Assembly (NCBI RefSeq): GCF_002276045.1
Contig: NZ_NQMR01000041.1
Location: forward strand, 1-61,949
Origin: Pseudoalteromonas sp. NBT06-2
GTDB taxonomy: Bacteria; Pseudomonadota; Gammaproteobacteria; Enterobacterales; Alteromonadaceae
Direction: 5' to 3'
DNA length: 61,949 bases
Part shown: positions 27,818 through 35,996 of the stretch, piece after piece
Position numbering within the stretch: position 1 is the first letter of the stretch
Layout of the letters: each line of letters begins with the position of its first letter
Position numbers and translations under genes: made by a program
The notes under the pieces: model-generated
Told to the model about the DNA's origin: nothing
Database searches by the model: none
The model's input: the letters and a program-made list of their open reading frames with translations, nothing else

Positions 27818-29072
27818 AAAGTGGCTCATAACTGGGCTAACAAGCATTATTTTAATCATAACCTCTTTAGTTACGGCACTCACTTACAGCCTTAACTGGA
27901 GTATATTGGCAATCAGTACCTTAATATTTTTATTAATGTATCCATTAATTTTCTGTGCTAATAAGTATTATCAGTTTTGGTGTCAATCCATAATGCAGTT
28001 GACGACCTATACCCAAGTTTTAAAAGAAGGCGAACATAATTTAAAATATAAAAAACAAAATAAAAATAACTTATTGCTAGAGCTACAACAAGAAATTGAA
28101 GTTTTGGCTCAAACTAAGCTTAAAAACAATACGCAAAATGATACGGTTGAGAGCGTACTGAGCCATATACTAGATTCTTGGCCAATTCCTGTATGTGTAT
28201 TTGATCACAACTTAAGTCTAATTTATCGCAATAGCGCGATGAACGAGCAAATTCAACAACCTATGCTAAATGGCACATCTGCATCCAGTTTAGGTTTTGA
28301 ATTTAACCATGGTCAATTTAGTCATAATCAATTTGATGATAAGTGGCAAAACCAAAGTATCAGTTATTTAAATCAGTCTCAAAAACATTGGCTATATTCA
28401 GCCATAGATATTTCACAAATACTTAATGAAAACCAAACGACCACACAAAAAAACTTAGTAAGAGTACTTTCTCACGAGTTAAGAAACTCACTTACACCTA
28501 TGGCATCTATGGCTGATACTTTATTGTGTAGTGAGCAACTCAACGAATCACAAACTAGAATGGTACTTGATAGAATAAAAAGTAGAAGTGAACGTTTACT
28601 TGCTTTTATTGGTCAATATTCACAACTAGCCCAGTTACCAGAGCCGCAATGTACTTGGTTTAATTTTATGGATATTTTAGATGAAGCCAAAAGCATGATG
28701 AGTACTGAGTTACAAGTCAGTTATAAAGGTGCGGCTTTATGTTATGGAGATGAAAACCAAGTTTCTCAAATACTTATTAATCTTTTAAAAAATGCCCAAG
28801 AGTCCTGTGAAAAAGACACCAGTGAAGTATCCATTACTTTATATAATCAACAGCAAAATCAAATTATTGAAATGACAGATAATGGTCCAGGATTTGCTAA
28901 CTTAGACAATGTATTAACCCCTTTTTATACTACTAAGCCTGCTGGTTCTGGTATCGGGTTGTCATTATGCGATAATATAGTCCGCAACCACCAAGGTCAA
29001 TTAAAGGTCTCTAATTTAGATCCACATGGGGCTAAAATCACTTTAGTTTGGCCTATAAAACAAGTTCATTAA
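27807..29072 (+). CDS. Sensor histidine kinase partner of the sigma-54 regulator
   Basis: Starting at the ATG in AAATATGAGTCATGA, 11 bases inside the regulator gene, the product is 421 residues. Two membrane helices lie in residues 8-60 with almost no periplasmic loop. A PAS-like segment follows around 115-195 (WPIPVCVFDHNLSLIYRNSA). HisKA carries the phospho-acceptor in SHELRNSLTPM (about residue 222). HATPase shows NLLKNAQES, DNGPGF and GSGIGLSLC. The short loop suggests sensing of membrane or intramembrane signals, as in systems that guard against envelope damage. Confidence 0.92.
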   Translation: MSHEKWLITGLTSIILIITSLVTALTYSLNWSILAISTLIFLLMYPLIFCANKYYQFWCQSIMQLTTYTQVLKEGEHNLKYKKQNKNNLLLELQQEIEVLAQTKLKNNTQNDTVESVLSHILDSWPIPVCVFDHNLSLIYRNSAMNEQIQQPMLNGTSASSLGFEFNHGQFSHNQFDDKWQNQSISYLNQSQKHWLYSAIDISQILNENQTTTQKNLVRVLSHELRNSLTPMASMADTLLCSEQLNESQTRMVLDRIKSRSERLLAFIGQYSQLAQLPEPQCTWFNFMDILDEAKSMMSTELQVSYKGAALCYGDENQVSQILINLLKNAQESCEKDTSEVSITLYNQQQNQIIEMTDNGPGFANLDNVLTPFYTTKPAGSGIGLSLCDNIVRNHQGQLKVSNLDPHGAKITLVWPIKQVH

Positions 29073-29078
29073 ATTAAC

Positions 29079-30212
29079 ATGTATTCATATAAAGTTTTAA
29101 ACCATATAAATGAAATTGATGCATCAAGTTGGGATGCATTATTTGATGATAACCCTTTCACTAAACATGCTTTTATTTATGCGTGCGAAGCGAGTTTATC
29201 TGCGACTAAAAAAACAGGTTGGATAGCACATCATTTATTAATTTATCACAATGAAACCTTAATTACGATTATACCTGGATATCTTAAAACGCACTCATAT
29301 GGCGAATATGTATTTGATTGGTCTTGGGCAGAAGCTTATAAAGAACATGGCTTAGACTATTATCCTAAATGGATCGGCGCAATACCATTTACGCCAATAG
29401 AGGGAGTACGTCTTGCCTATAATAAAACGATTTCTCCCCTGCTTTATCAATTTATTTCTACTACATTAGAACAACTAGCACAAAAGAATAAATGGTCAGG
29501 TTGGCATTTTAATTTTTGTGATAAAAAAACATCAAAGCAATTAAAACAATATAAAATCACACCTCGTTTGGGTGTGCAATTTCAATGGTTTAATAAAAGC
29601 TATCAAGATTTTAATGGTTTTTTATCAAAACTAACTGCTCGTAAACGCAAGAACATCAGAAAAGAGCGCAAAAAAGTACTAGATCAAGATATTAAAATTG
29701 AATGGCTTAACGGACATGAAATTAGTGATGAACTCATAATACAATTTGTAGCGTTTTATCAGCGTACTTACTTAAAACGTTCTGGTCATTTAGGTTATCT
29801 TAATGCTGATTTTTTTTCTTTATTAAAACAAAATATGCCAAAAAATTTAGTCATAATGACAGCTAAAAAATCAGAGAAGCTCATTGCTGCCACTTGGAGT
29901 TTAAAATCAAGCGATACTTTATATGGCCGTTACTGGGGTGCGAACGAGCAATGCGATTTATTACATTTTGAACTTTGCTATTACCAGGGTATCGAGTATT
30001 GCATTAATAATGATTTAAAATGTTTTCATTCAGGCGCACAAGGTGAACATAAAATTGCAAGAGGATTTGAGCCCGTATTTACTTACTCAAACCATAAAAT
30101 CATGCACCCTGACTTTGCATTAGCGATAGATGACTTTTTACAAAGAGAAACTTTGCACATGAGGGGATATTTTAAAAACTGCCAAGCATTATCGCCCTTT
30201 AAAAAACCCTAA
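29079..30212 (+). CDS. FemAB/GNAT-fold acyltransferase-like protein (COG3146, DUF482)
   Basis: This 377-residue protein belongs to a widespread family annotated as peptidoglycan-biosynthesis-like, related to FemAB aminoacyl transferases. Recognisable parts are SYGEYVFDWSWAEAY, KLTARKRKNIRKERKKV and FHSGAQGEHKIARGFEPV near the C-terminus. The biochemical role of COG3146 is not settled. It starts 6 bases after the kinase stop, so it may be co-transcribed. Its last four bases overlap the end of the convergent methyltransferase gene. Confidence 0.88.
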   Translation: MYSYKVLNHINEIDASSWDALFDDNPFTKHAFIYACEASLSATKKTGWIAHHLLIYHNETLITIIPGYLKTHSYGEYVFDWSWAEAYKEHGLDYYPKWIGAIPFTPIEGVRLAYNKTISPLLYQFISTTLEQLAQKNKWSGWHFNFCDKKTSKQLKQYKITPRLGVQFQWFNKSYQDFNGFLSKLTARKRKNIRKERKKVLDQDIKIEWLNGHEISDELIIQFVAFYQRTYLKRSGHLGYLNADFFSLLKQNMPKNLVIMTAKKSEKLIAATWSLKSSDTLYGRYWGANEQCDLLHFELCYYQGIEYCINNDLKCFHSGAQGEHKIARGFEPVFTYSNHKIMHPDFALAIDDFLQRETLHMRGYFKNCQALSPFKKP

Positions 30213-30802
30213 ACAGACTTTTTAAATACCAGCAATTGATTATTCGCAGGCATATCGAAATCATTAACCAATAAAAGTCCTTCTTTTTTAGCTAAAGAAA
30301 GAATACTTTCAATATCTCTTATGCCTCTATTTGAGTCGATATTTTTAAGCCATAAATCAAACTCTGCATTACTTGGGCTGGTATACTCACCACCATATTT
30401 AAAAGGCCCATATATACACAAAATACCATTATTTTCTAAATGACGCCCTACCCCTTTAAAGAATGATTCAACTAAAGCATTACTCACTATATGCAACGTA
30501 TTCGCAGTAAAAATACCATCGACAGTTTCTACAGGCCAATCTTGTGAAAAATCAAGTATTAAAGGGCGTTTTAAATTATCTAATTTATTTTTATCTATCC
30601 AAAGATTGATACCTTGATGATTTTCTATTAAATCACTTGTTTGCCAAGTTAAATAATGTAATTCTTTTGCAAAATGTACTGCATGTTGCCCAGTACCAGA
30701 ACCCACTTCTAAAATCTCATGGCATTGGCTAAATGACTCTTTTAAAACCTTAAGTATAGGTGTTTTATTATTCTCGCACGCTTGAGAAAATGGTAACAAC
30801 AT
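30209..30802 (-). CDS. DUF938 family SAM-dependent methyltransferase-like protein
   Basis: The preferred start, the ATG at 30802 (MLLPFSQACENNKTPIL), matches the usual DUF938 opening and has AAAGAG upstream; three codons further up lies only a TTG. The 197-residue class I methyltransferase fold shows the SAM-binding ILEVGSGTGQHAVHFAK, then FTANTLHIVS and GPFKYGGEYTSPSNAEFD. The substrate is unknown in this family. It is convergent with the FemAB-like gene and divergent from tyrR. Confidence 0.93.
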   Translation of the reverse strand: MLLPFSQACENNKTPILKVLKESFSQCHEILEVGSGTGQHAVHFAKELHYLTWQTSDLIENHQGINLWIDKNKLDNLKRPLILDFSQDWPVETVDGIFTANTLHIVSNALVESFFKGVGRHLENNGILCIYGPFKYGGEYTSPSNAEFDLWLKNIDSNRGIRDIESILSLAKKEGLLLVNDFDMPANNQLLVFKKSV

Positions 30803-30993
30803 TATGTACAACTCTTTAGAAAAATGAAATTCAGATTAAACACCGCATATGTTTTTGTCTATAAATAAATTTGTTTAAGTATAAATCTTTCTTGCCAATA
30901 ATATCACTTTAGCTTTAAACTAACTCTCACCTTACGTTTACGTAAAGGGTATATCGTCAATTTAAGATTAACCGTCAATTAAAGAGTGAATTT

Positions 30994-32538
30994 ATGCGTC
31001 TTGAAATTATTTGTGAGAATAAAACCGGAATAGCACGAAAGTTACTCGAAATTCTAGAAAGCTATGATTTGAACTTATATGCAGTTGAAGCTAATAGTAA
31101 TGGCATTATTCATGTTCACTTTCCTGAATTAGAGTTTGAACGGTTTAAAAGTTTAATGCCTGAGATCCGTAAACTAGACCATGTACTTGATGTTAAAAGT
31201 GTTAAAAACATGCCTCTAGAAGCTGAGCATAATGCACTGAATACTTTACCCGACCCAGTATTTTTTATTGATTTAAAAGGGAGAGTAACCCGTACAAATG
31301 AAGCTGCTTTAACTTTAATTAATATCTCAAAAAATGAAATTGAAAATGTAATACTTAATCAATGGGTTCATGGATTTTCCTTTATAAAGTGGTTTGATGA
31401 TCTAAAAGGGGTTAATAAAACGGTAAGAGTACAAATAGATGGTATCCATTATTTAGCTGAAATTTTACCAATATATATCACTGAAAATTTAGACACTAAA
31501 ACACTTTCTGGTGGTATTGTTTTACTTAAGTCATCTTCAAGGTTAAAGAAACAAATAAATATATTACAATCAGATCAAATAGAACAATCAAAAAATAAAC
31601 CAGCTAAAGCTATAATGACTGGATTTGAAACAATTCGTTCGCAAAGCTCTGCAATTAAACGCACTTTATTACAAGCCAAAAAAATAGCTCAGTTAGAAGC
31701 GCCTATTTTGATAATGGGAGAGGTTGGTACAGGGAGAAGACGCATAGCAAAAGCCTGTCATGATGCAAGTGAAAGAAAAAACAATAATTTCACTTCGATC
31801 TCATGTACTACTTTAGAAAAAAAGAGTTTGAATGAAACTTTATTTGGTTGTGAACAAAAAAATATTATAAGTATCTTTGAGAAAAATAATTTTGGCACAG
31901 TATATTTAGATGAAATAGCAGAACTCAATAATGAAATGCAGATTGGCTTATTTAACTTTCTAAATACTGGCACATTAAACAATAATACCAATAAAAAACT
32001 TAATGTAAGAGTTATATGCTCAAATAAAAAAAGCTTAGTTAAATTAATGAAAGCAGGAAAGTTCAGACAAGATTTATTATTTAAAATAAACACTTGTTCG
32101 TTAACTATACCTCCGCTTAGAAAAAGTAAAGAAGATATTTTAATCTTAGCAAAATACTTTTTACAGCAGTACTCTGATAAACAAGGTGAAACAGAATATA
32201 CATTATCTAAAAAAAGTATTGATAAGTTAATATCTTATGATTGGCCCGGAAATGTAAAAGAACTAAAAAATATCATATTTCAAGCTGTAAGTATGGTAGA
32301 TAATACAACAGAACTCAGACCTGAAATGTTAAATTTACCTTCAGATATTCTAGCGCCAAAAACCAATATAGAAACATTTAGCGATACATTGGAAGAAGCA
32401 ACTAAAAAATTTCAAGCTGATTTAATTCGTCAACTTTACCCTGTTTACCCAAGCACAAGGAAGCTAGCAAAAAAGTTAGGGGTATCTCATACCGCAATCG
32501 CCAATAAACTCAAAGAATATGGTATAGATAAAAATTAA
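30994..32538 (+). CDS. tyrR: TyrR-type regulator with degenerate ATPase
   Basis: This 514-residue regulator has the TyrR order: ACT domain 1-75 (MRLEIICENKTGIARKLLEI), PAS about 80-190 (LNTLPDPVFFIDLKGRVTRT), AAA+ core about 210-440, and a C-terminal helix-turn-helix (TRKLAKKLGVSHTAIANKLK). TyrR controls aromatic amino-acid uptake and metabolism. Several ATPase positions are altered: Walker A reads GEVGTGRRR with Arg for the essential Lys, YRLN reads FKIN, and PPLRDR reads PPLRKS. Walker B (VYLDEIAEL) is kept. It probably acts as a repressor or as a divergent paralogue. No target gene is adjacent. Confidence 0.85.
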   Translation: MRLEIICENKTGIARKLLEILESYDLNLYAVEANSNGIIHVHFPELEFERFKSLMPEIRKLDHVLDVKSVKNMPLEAEHNALNTLPDPVFFIDLKGRVTRTNEAALTLINISKNEIENVILNQWVHGFSFIKWFDDLKGVNKTVRVQIDGIHYLAEILPIYITENLDTKTLSGGIVLLKSSSRLKKQINILQSDQIEQSKNKPAKAIMTGFETIRSQSSAIKRTLLQAKKIAQLEAPILIMGEVGTGRRRIAKACHDASERKNNNFTSISCTTLEKKSLNETLFGCEQKNIISIFEKNNFGTVYLDEIAELNNEMQIGLFNFLNTGTLNNNTNKKLNVRVICSNKKSLVKLMKAGKFRQDLLFKINTCSLTIPPLRKSKEDILILAKYFLQQYSDKQGETEYTLSKKSIDKLISYDWPGNVKELKNIIFQAVSMVDNTTELRPEMLNLPSDILAPKTNIETFSDTLEEATKKFQADLIRQLYPVYPSTRKLAKKLGVSHTAIANKLKEYGIDKN

Positions 32539-32693
32539 TATTAAGTTAAAGTTTATTATTTATGACTCAAAGAACAATTTTAATTATTTTTTATAATGAA
32601 AAGTAAATAATTAAGCCTCTATAAATATAAAGAATCACAAACAAACTTTTGATATATTTAACTTCACAAAACTCAATACTGATAGATACAAAG

Positions 32694-33248
32694 ATGCAAA
32701 TACCTAATTCAGAACGTTTACGATTCAAACTTATGACAGAACAAGATGCGCAATTATTTTTTGAATTAGACCAAGATCCTGAAGTCATGCGCTATATTAA
32801 TGGTGGCAAAGTTACCTCGATGGCAGATGTATCAAATATTTTTATTCCTAGAATGCAAAGCTACACCAACGCAAAGCTTGGATGGGGACAATGGAAAGTA
32901 ACCACCATTGATACAAATGAATTTATCGGTTGGGTTTTAGTAAGACCAGTCAATTTTTTTAGTGATAACCCACAATTTGATAACTTAGAACTTGGCTGGC
33001 GCTTTAAAAAAATGATCTGGGGTAAAGGATATGCAACAGAAGCAGCAAAAAGTATCGCGTTAGCTGTTAGTCAAACAGATAACGTTAGTAAAATTTCAGC
33101 AATCGCCTTAGAAGACAATTTAGCTTCAACTAAAATAATGACTAAACTGGGCATGAAATACATCAAAACGTATATGCACACAGATCCGCTAGGAGATATT
33201 GAAGCGGTTTACTATGAAAAGGATATATCGCACTCAGTACTAGTCTAA
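32694..33248 (+). CDS. GNAT N-acetyltransferase (RimJ/RimL-like)
   Basis: The ATG at 32694 (MQIPNSERLRFKLMTEQDAQ) fits the usual opening of this family better than the upstream ATG at 32649, giving 184 residues. The fold signatures are ELDQDPEVMRYINGGK, WGQWKVTTIDTNEFIGWVLV, ELGWRFKKMIWGKGYATEAA (acetyl-CoA loop) and ALEDNLASTKIMTKLGMKY. Such enzymes acetylate N-termini or small amines. The substrate is unknown. It stands alone. Confidence 0.9.
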   Translation: MQIPNSERLRFKLMTEQDAQLFFELDQDPEVMRYINGGKVTSMADVSNIFIPRMQSYTNAKLGWGQWKVTTIDTNEFIGWVLVRPVNFFSDNPQFDNLELGWRFKKMIWGKGYATEAAKSIALAVSQTDNVSKISAIALEDNLASTKIMTKLGMKYIKTYMHTDPLGDIEAVYYEKDISHSVLV

Positions 33249-33464
33249 ATGAGTCATTTAATGACGAGTAACACAGGTAGTTCAATTGTTAAAGTTTCTG
33301 GCACACAAGTTTCACTTGAAGAAGGGCTTATCGCTTTCTTTGCAATGGTAATATTGATGTTAATAGTATTGCCATAGTTGTTTTTTCACTTTTACCAGAA
33401 TCAGAGTTGTCGAATAAGATGCTAGCATTAGAATATACTTCAAACTTAAGCTATCATCAGAATG

Positions 33465-33539
33465 TTACCAAATAATTAGGTTATTTCTTACTTTCTCATT
33501 CACGACTTTCCAAAGCCGCTCTATCAAATTAATAAACAT
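33465..33539 (-). mobile_element. IS630-family transposase C-terminal remnant
   Basis: The 24 codons read MFINLIERLWKVVNEKVRNN before a stop. (N)xIERLWK..nEKV is the conserved motif around the last catalytic Glu of IS630/Tc1-type transposases (canonical SPNLNPIERLWK). Nothing else of the gene is left. An inverted GTAAAGGGGGT motif lies 11 bases upstream at 33550-33564. The rest of the 33249-33652 gap holds nothing recognised. Confidence 0.55.
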
Positions 33540-33549
33540 CTTTCCTGTT

Positions 33550-33564
33550 GTAAACCCCCTTTAC
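33550..33564 (-). repeat. Inverted-repeat motif, copy 1
   Basis: GTAAACCCCCTTTAC. Its reverse complement matches the copy at 34175 with 20 of 22 bases over the wider block. The position beside the IS630 remnant suggests a transposon end. Confidence 0.5.
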
Positions 33565-33652
33565 GAAAAAGTGTTCCTTAATAGAAGATACAACAAAATT
33601 GTTCAGCTTACACTATAATTAGCAATTATTAATTTTTGAAAACTTTGTTGTA

Positions 33653-34165
33653 ATGAAAAGATTGTTTTTTGCACTAGAAGTGCCCGATTTTGAAAAATGC
33701 GCAATTACTTTATGGCGAGAAAAAACTTTACCTACTTTAACCTCGTCAGTAATAACGGACAACCTACATCTTACTTTGTGCTTTTTAGGCAATACTGATA
33801 TAGAGATAGAACAAAATTTAATTGCAAAATTAAATCATATTCATGCTCAAAAAATTGATTTATCTTTTACTAAAATAGGATATTTCAAAAAACCTAAAGT
33901 TTTATATATACAACCGAATAAGGTACCTGAACATTTGCTATATTTAGTACAGCAACTAAATGAAATTGCCTTGAGTGAAGGAGGAGTATTAAACTATTTA
34001 GACTATAAGCCACATATTACAGTAGCCCGAAAAACCTCTGATCATTCACATATTATTCTCTCGCCAGATATAAAAATTCAATTCACTGATATAGTACTAT
34101 ATCATTCTCAATGCACTAAAAATGGTTTGCGATATAGAAAGCTTAGAAACTGGCCTCTTAACTAA
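33653..34165 (+). CDS. thpR: RNA 2',3'-cyclic phosphodiesterase (LigT/ThpR)
   Basis: This 170-residue 2H phosphoesterase carries both HxT motifs, HLTLCFLG near residue 43 and HITVAR near residue 122, the catalytic pair that opens 2',3'-cyclic phosphates on RNA ends. The opening MKRLFFALEVPD is typical of ThpR. The physiological role in bacteria is unclear; it reversibly ligates tRNA halves in vitro. The gene is flanked by two inverted copies of the GTAAAGGGGGT motif (33550 and 34175), about 85 bases before and 10 bases after it, which may mean that it sits between or within transposon ends. Confidence 0.94.
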   Translation: MKRLFFALEVPDFEKCAITLWREKTLPTLTSSVITDNLHLTLCFLGNTDIEIEQNLIAKLNHIHAQKIDLSFTKIGYFKKPKVLYIQPNKVPEHLLYLVQQLNEIALSEGGVLNYLDYKPHITVARKTSDHSHIILSPDIKIQFTDIVLYHSQCTKNGLRYRKLRNWPLN

Positions 34166-34174
34166 ACAGTTTTT

Positions 34175-34189
34175 GTAAAGGGGGTGTAC
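34175..34189 (+). repeat. Inverted-repeat motif, copy 2
   Basis: GTAAAGGGGGTGTAC, 10 bases after the thpR stop. It faces copy 3 at 35050 and could be the left end of an 890-bp element (34175-35064). Confidence 0.5.
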
Positions 34190-34392
34190 AAAAAATAGAT
34201 GACAGATAATTCATCTGTATCGCGTAAATGACATAAATTCATTTCACATACACTATATTAAGTTAGTAAAAAAACGGTCTAATTTAATTAACTAATAGTG
34301 TTCAACTTAATAACTCAGATCAAAATTATACTAAGTAATAGTTATCTACGATTTATATACTAAAAATCTATGTTAAATAATTAGGAGGGTAA

Positions 34393-34452
34393 ATGATTAT
34401 TTTAGTATTTATTTATTTATTTATTTATTTTTACTTGCTATCACATCGTTAA
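34393..34452 (+). CDS. Candidate 19-residue hydrophobic peptide
   Basis: The ATG is preceded by a perfect Shine-Dalgarno (AGGAGG, four bases upstream) in a region otherwise without genes. The product, MIILVFIYLFIYFYLLSHR, would span a membrane once and end in basic residues. Size and character resemble type I toxins (Ibs, Ldr) or small regulatory membrane peptides. It includes a run of ATTT repeats, so chance coding is possible. No antisense RNA could be established. The rest of 34190-34624 shows nothing recognised. Confidence 0.35.
   Translation: MIILVFIYLFIYFYLLSHR
34405..34431. repeat. ATTT tetranucleotide tract
   Basis: About six consecutive TATT/ATTT units. They fall inside the candidate 19-residue ORF, so slippage by one unit would shift its frame. 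Confidence 0.8.
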
Positions 34453-34624
34453 ATACCATGCTGTACATTAAAAATACGGATGTTTAGTTAGTTTGATAGT
34501 CATGTTATTTACTGTGGTATTAAAATAAATAGATTACTCTTAGATTAAATAGAAAATGTGAGATACCTATTTTGAGTTAGTAAAAAACAGATTTATACTA
34601 ACTCCTAAATTATAGAGCGTGAGT

Positions 34625-34864
34625 TTATTTAAAACTAAAAACAATATAAAATGCAGTAAAAACAATCACTAAAAGCACAATAGCAATTAATAATGGCTGG
34701 AAGCGATTTGTTTCACTTAATTGTTTTTCCACTGCAGCAGTTTCAGTACATGCCGCTACTTTATTCACATAGCTATAGCCAGAATTCAAATATTCTTTGC
34801 ATTTACTTTCTTCAGCGGGAATGGCTGTTAATTGATTATTTTTTTTAAGGATATAAAAATCCAT
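34625..34864 (-). CDS. Hypothetical small protein with C-terminal membrane helix
   Basis: This 79-residue protein is not recognised. The N-terminal half is soluble and contains two Cys (MDFYILKKNNQLTAIPAEES, KCKEYLNSGYSYVNKVAACT). It is followed by a single helix of about 22 residues close to the C-terminus (PLLIAIVLLVIVFTAFYIVF). This looks like a tail-anchored inner-membrane protein. It lies between inverted-repeat copies 2 and 3. The start has no strong ribosome-binding site. Confidence 0.6.
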   Translation of the reverse strand: MDFYILKKNNQLTAIPAEESKCKEYLNSGYSYVNKVAACTETAAVEKQLSETNRFQPLLIAIVLLVIVFTAFYIVFSFK

Positions 34865-35049
34865 AAGTTCACCACATTATTACTATTTTTATCAAAATGA
34901 ATGTGTTTTCTCATTCATTTCATTTTTTATACATATTCCTGTAAAAAGTGTGGCATTTTAATGATATTTAGGGGGTAATATCAACTATTAATAGTAAAAA
35001 GTTAAAATAAATTTAAAAAAGATGCTCTAATGAAAAATATTTTTATCGT

Positions 35050-35064
35050 GTTAACCCCCTTTAC
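35050..35064 (-). repeat. Inverted-repeat motif, copy 3
   Basis: GTTAACCCCCTTTAC, inverted relative to copy 2. It is a possible right end of the element starting at 34175. Confidence 0.45.
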
Positions 35065-35155
35065 AAATTAATAATGAGTGAGTGAATGCTAAATATTTAT
35101 TTCCCTATGATAATCAATTAAGACGAAAGACTATGGACTTGAATAGATAGAGGCT

Positions 35156-35220
35156 TATACTCATGTTACTTCAAAATGCATATTTCAGAGCTATCTGAGC
35201 GCATTTTGAGGTCTCATGGT
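35156..35220. mobile_element. Type C MITE remnant (ends only, about 65 bp)
   Basis: TATACTCATGTTACTTCAAA begins as the reversed right end of type C, and GCGCATTTTGAGGTCTCATG is its reversed left end. The roughly 190-bp interior is gone, with CAGAGCTATCTGAGC at the join. It looks like an internal deletion. Confidence 0.6.
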
Positions 35221-35291
35221 TTTAGATGGCACTGCAGATCGTAAATAGGTCCAACAACCCTTTGAGGTTAGAAACCCGTGACATAGTGTCT

Positions 35292-35558
35292 TATACCAAT
35301 TCAGATAATTAAGTGACCACTCAGAGCTTATGAGGTTTTACAATGCTAGGCATGCCAGTGAATTCGTGGTTATTCCCTTTAGAACTGACATAACAACCGA
35401 AGTGTCAATTCTCAAAAGCTCCTTTTAGGTGAGTTTCAAAGTACTTTATGCTGCGTTATTGGTTTTGATATGGGGATAACCATTGCCTGTAACCAATACC
35501 TTGACTAAAGCACTTTTAACTCCCGCTGATTGACCATTTTATAAACGGAAATGGTATT
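35292..35558. mobile_element. Type D MITE (about 267 bp)
   Basis: The ends are TATACCAATTCAGATAATTA and GAAATGGTATTA, so the tips differ from types A-C. The interior nevertheless carries the shared block GTGGTTATTCCCTTTAG...GGGGATAACCATTGCCTGTA followed by CCTTGACTAAAGC and ACTCCCGCTGATTGACCATT, similar to type A. No ORF is present. Confidence 0.6.
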
Positions 35559-35599
35559 ATATGAAATCTGACAGTATTTCAATTTTGACCGCAATACAT

Positions 35600-35832
35600 A
35601 TACAAAACCAACCGTTATTTTAAATATATTACGTAAAGCAGAGCTTAATAATCGTGTGTCACAATTTTTGAGTGTAATGAAGTTGAAGTGCGTGAACTTT
35701 GGGTTAATAAAAACTAAAATGTATCTGACTTTTACAATGACAATGATTGCTTTACCGTAACAAATACAGATCGCAATTCTGATAATATATTTCTAAAAGG
35801 TTTAAAAATATGGGAACGTAAAACATTATAGT
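35600..35832 (+). pseudogene. Unidentified coding remnant
   Basis: Short runs read like degraded protein: ILRKAELNNRVSQFLSV in one frame, then CNEVEVRELWVNKN, a stop, and NVSDFYNDNDCFTVTNTDRN, then GLKIWERKTL in another. No family is recognised and no start is present. The remainder of the 34865-35996 gap contains only MITE pieces and AT-rich DNA. Confidence 0.25.
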
Positions 35833-35996
35833 GAGCAGTAAAAGAAAAAACGACTACGTTCTTGAATTTTCTAACTTAGGTGGCTAGAATTCTACTAAAC
35901 TTAAAAATTTCCTAAAATTTTTCATACATTTTTAAACTTTCTTTTTTCATTAATATATTTAAAATACTCAATATATTAAATACATTAGGACAAAAT

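Noticed and set aside
30925..30950. TTTACGTAAA palindrome before the TyrR gene as a TyrR box
   Set aside because: The TyrR box needs TGTAAA-N6-TTTACA; the match is too poor to claim autoregulation.
33653..34165. thpR as cargo of a composite transposon
   Set aside because: Only one motif lies on each side and no transposase is intact; the motifs could belong to two separate elements. Kept as a finding about the motifs, not as a transposon call.
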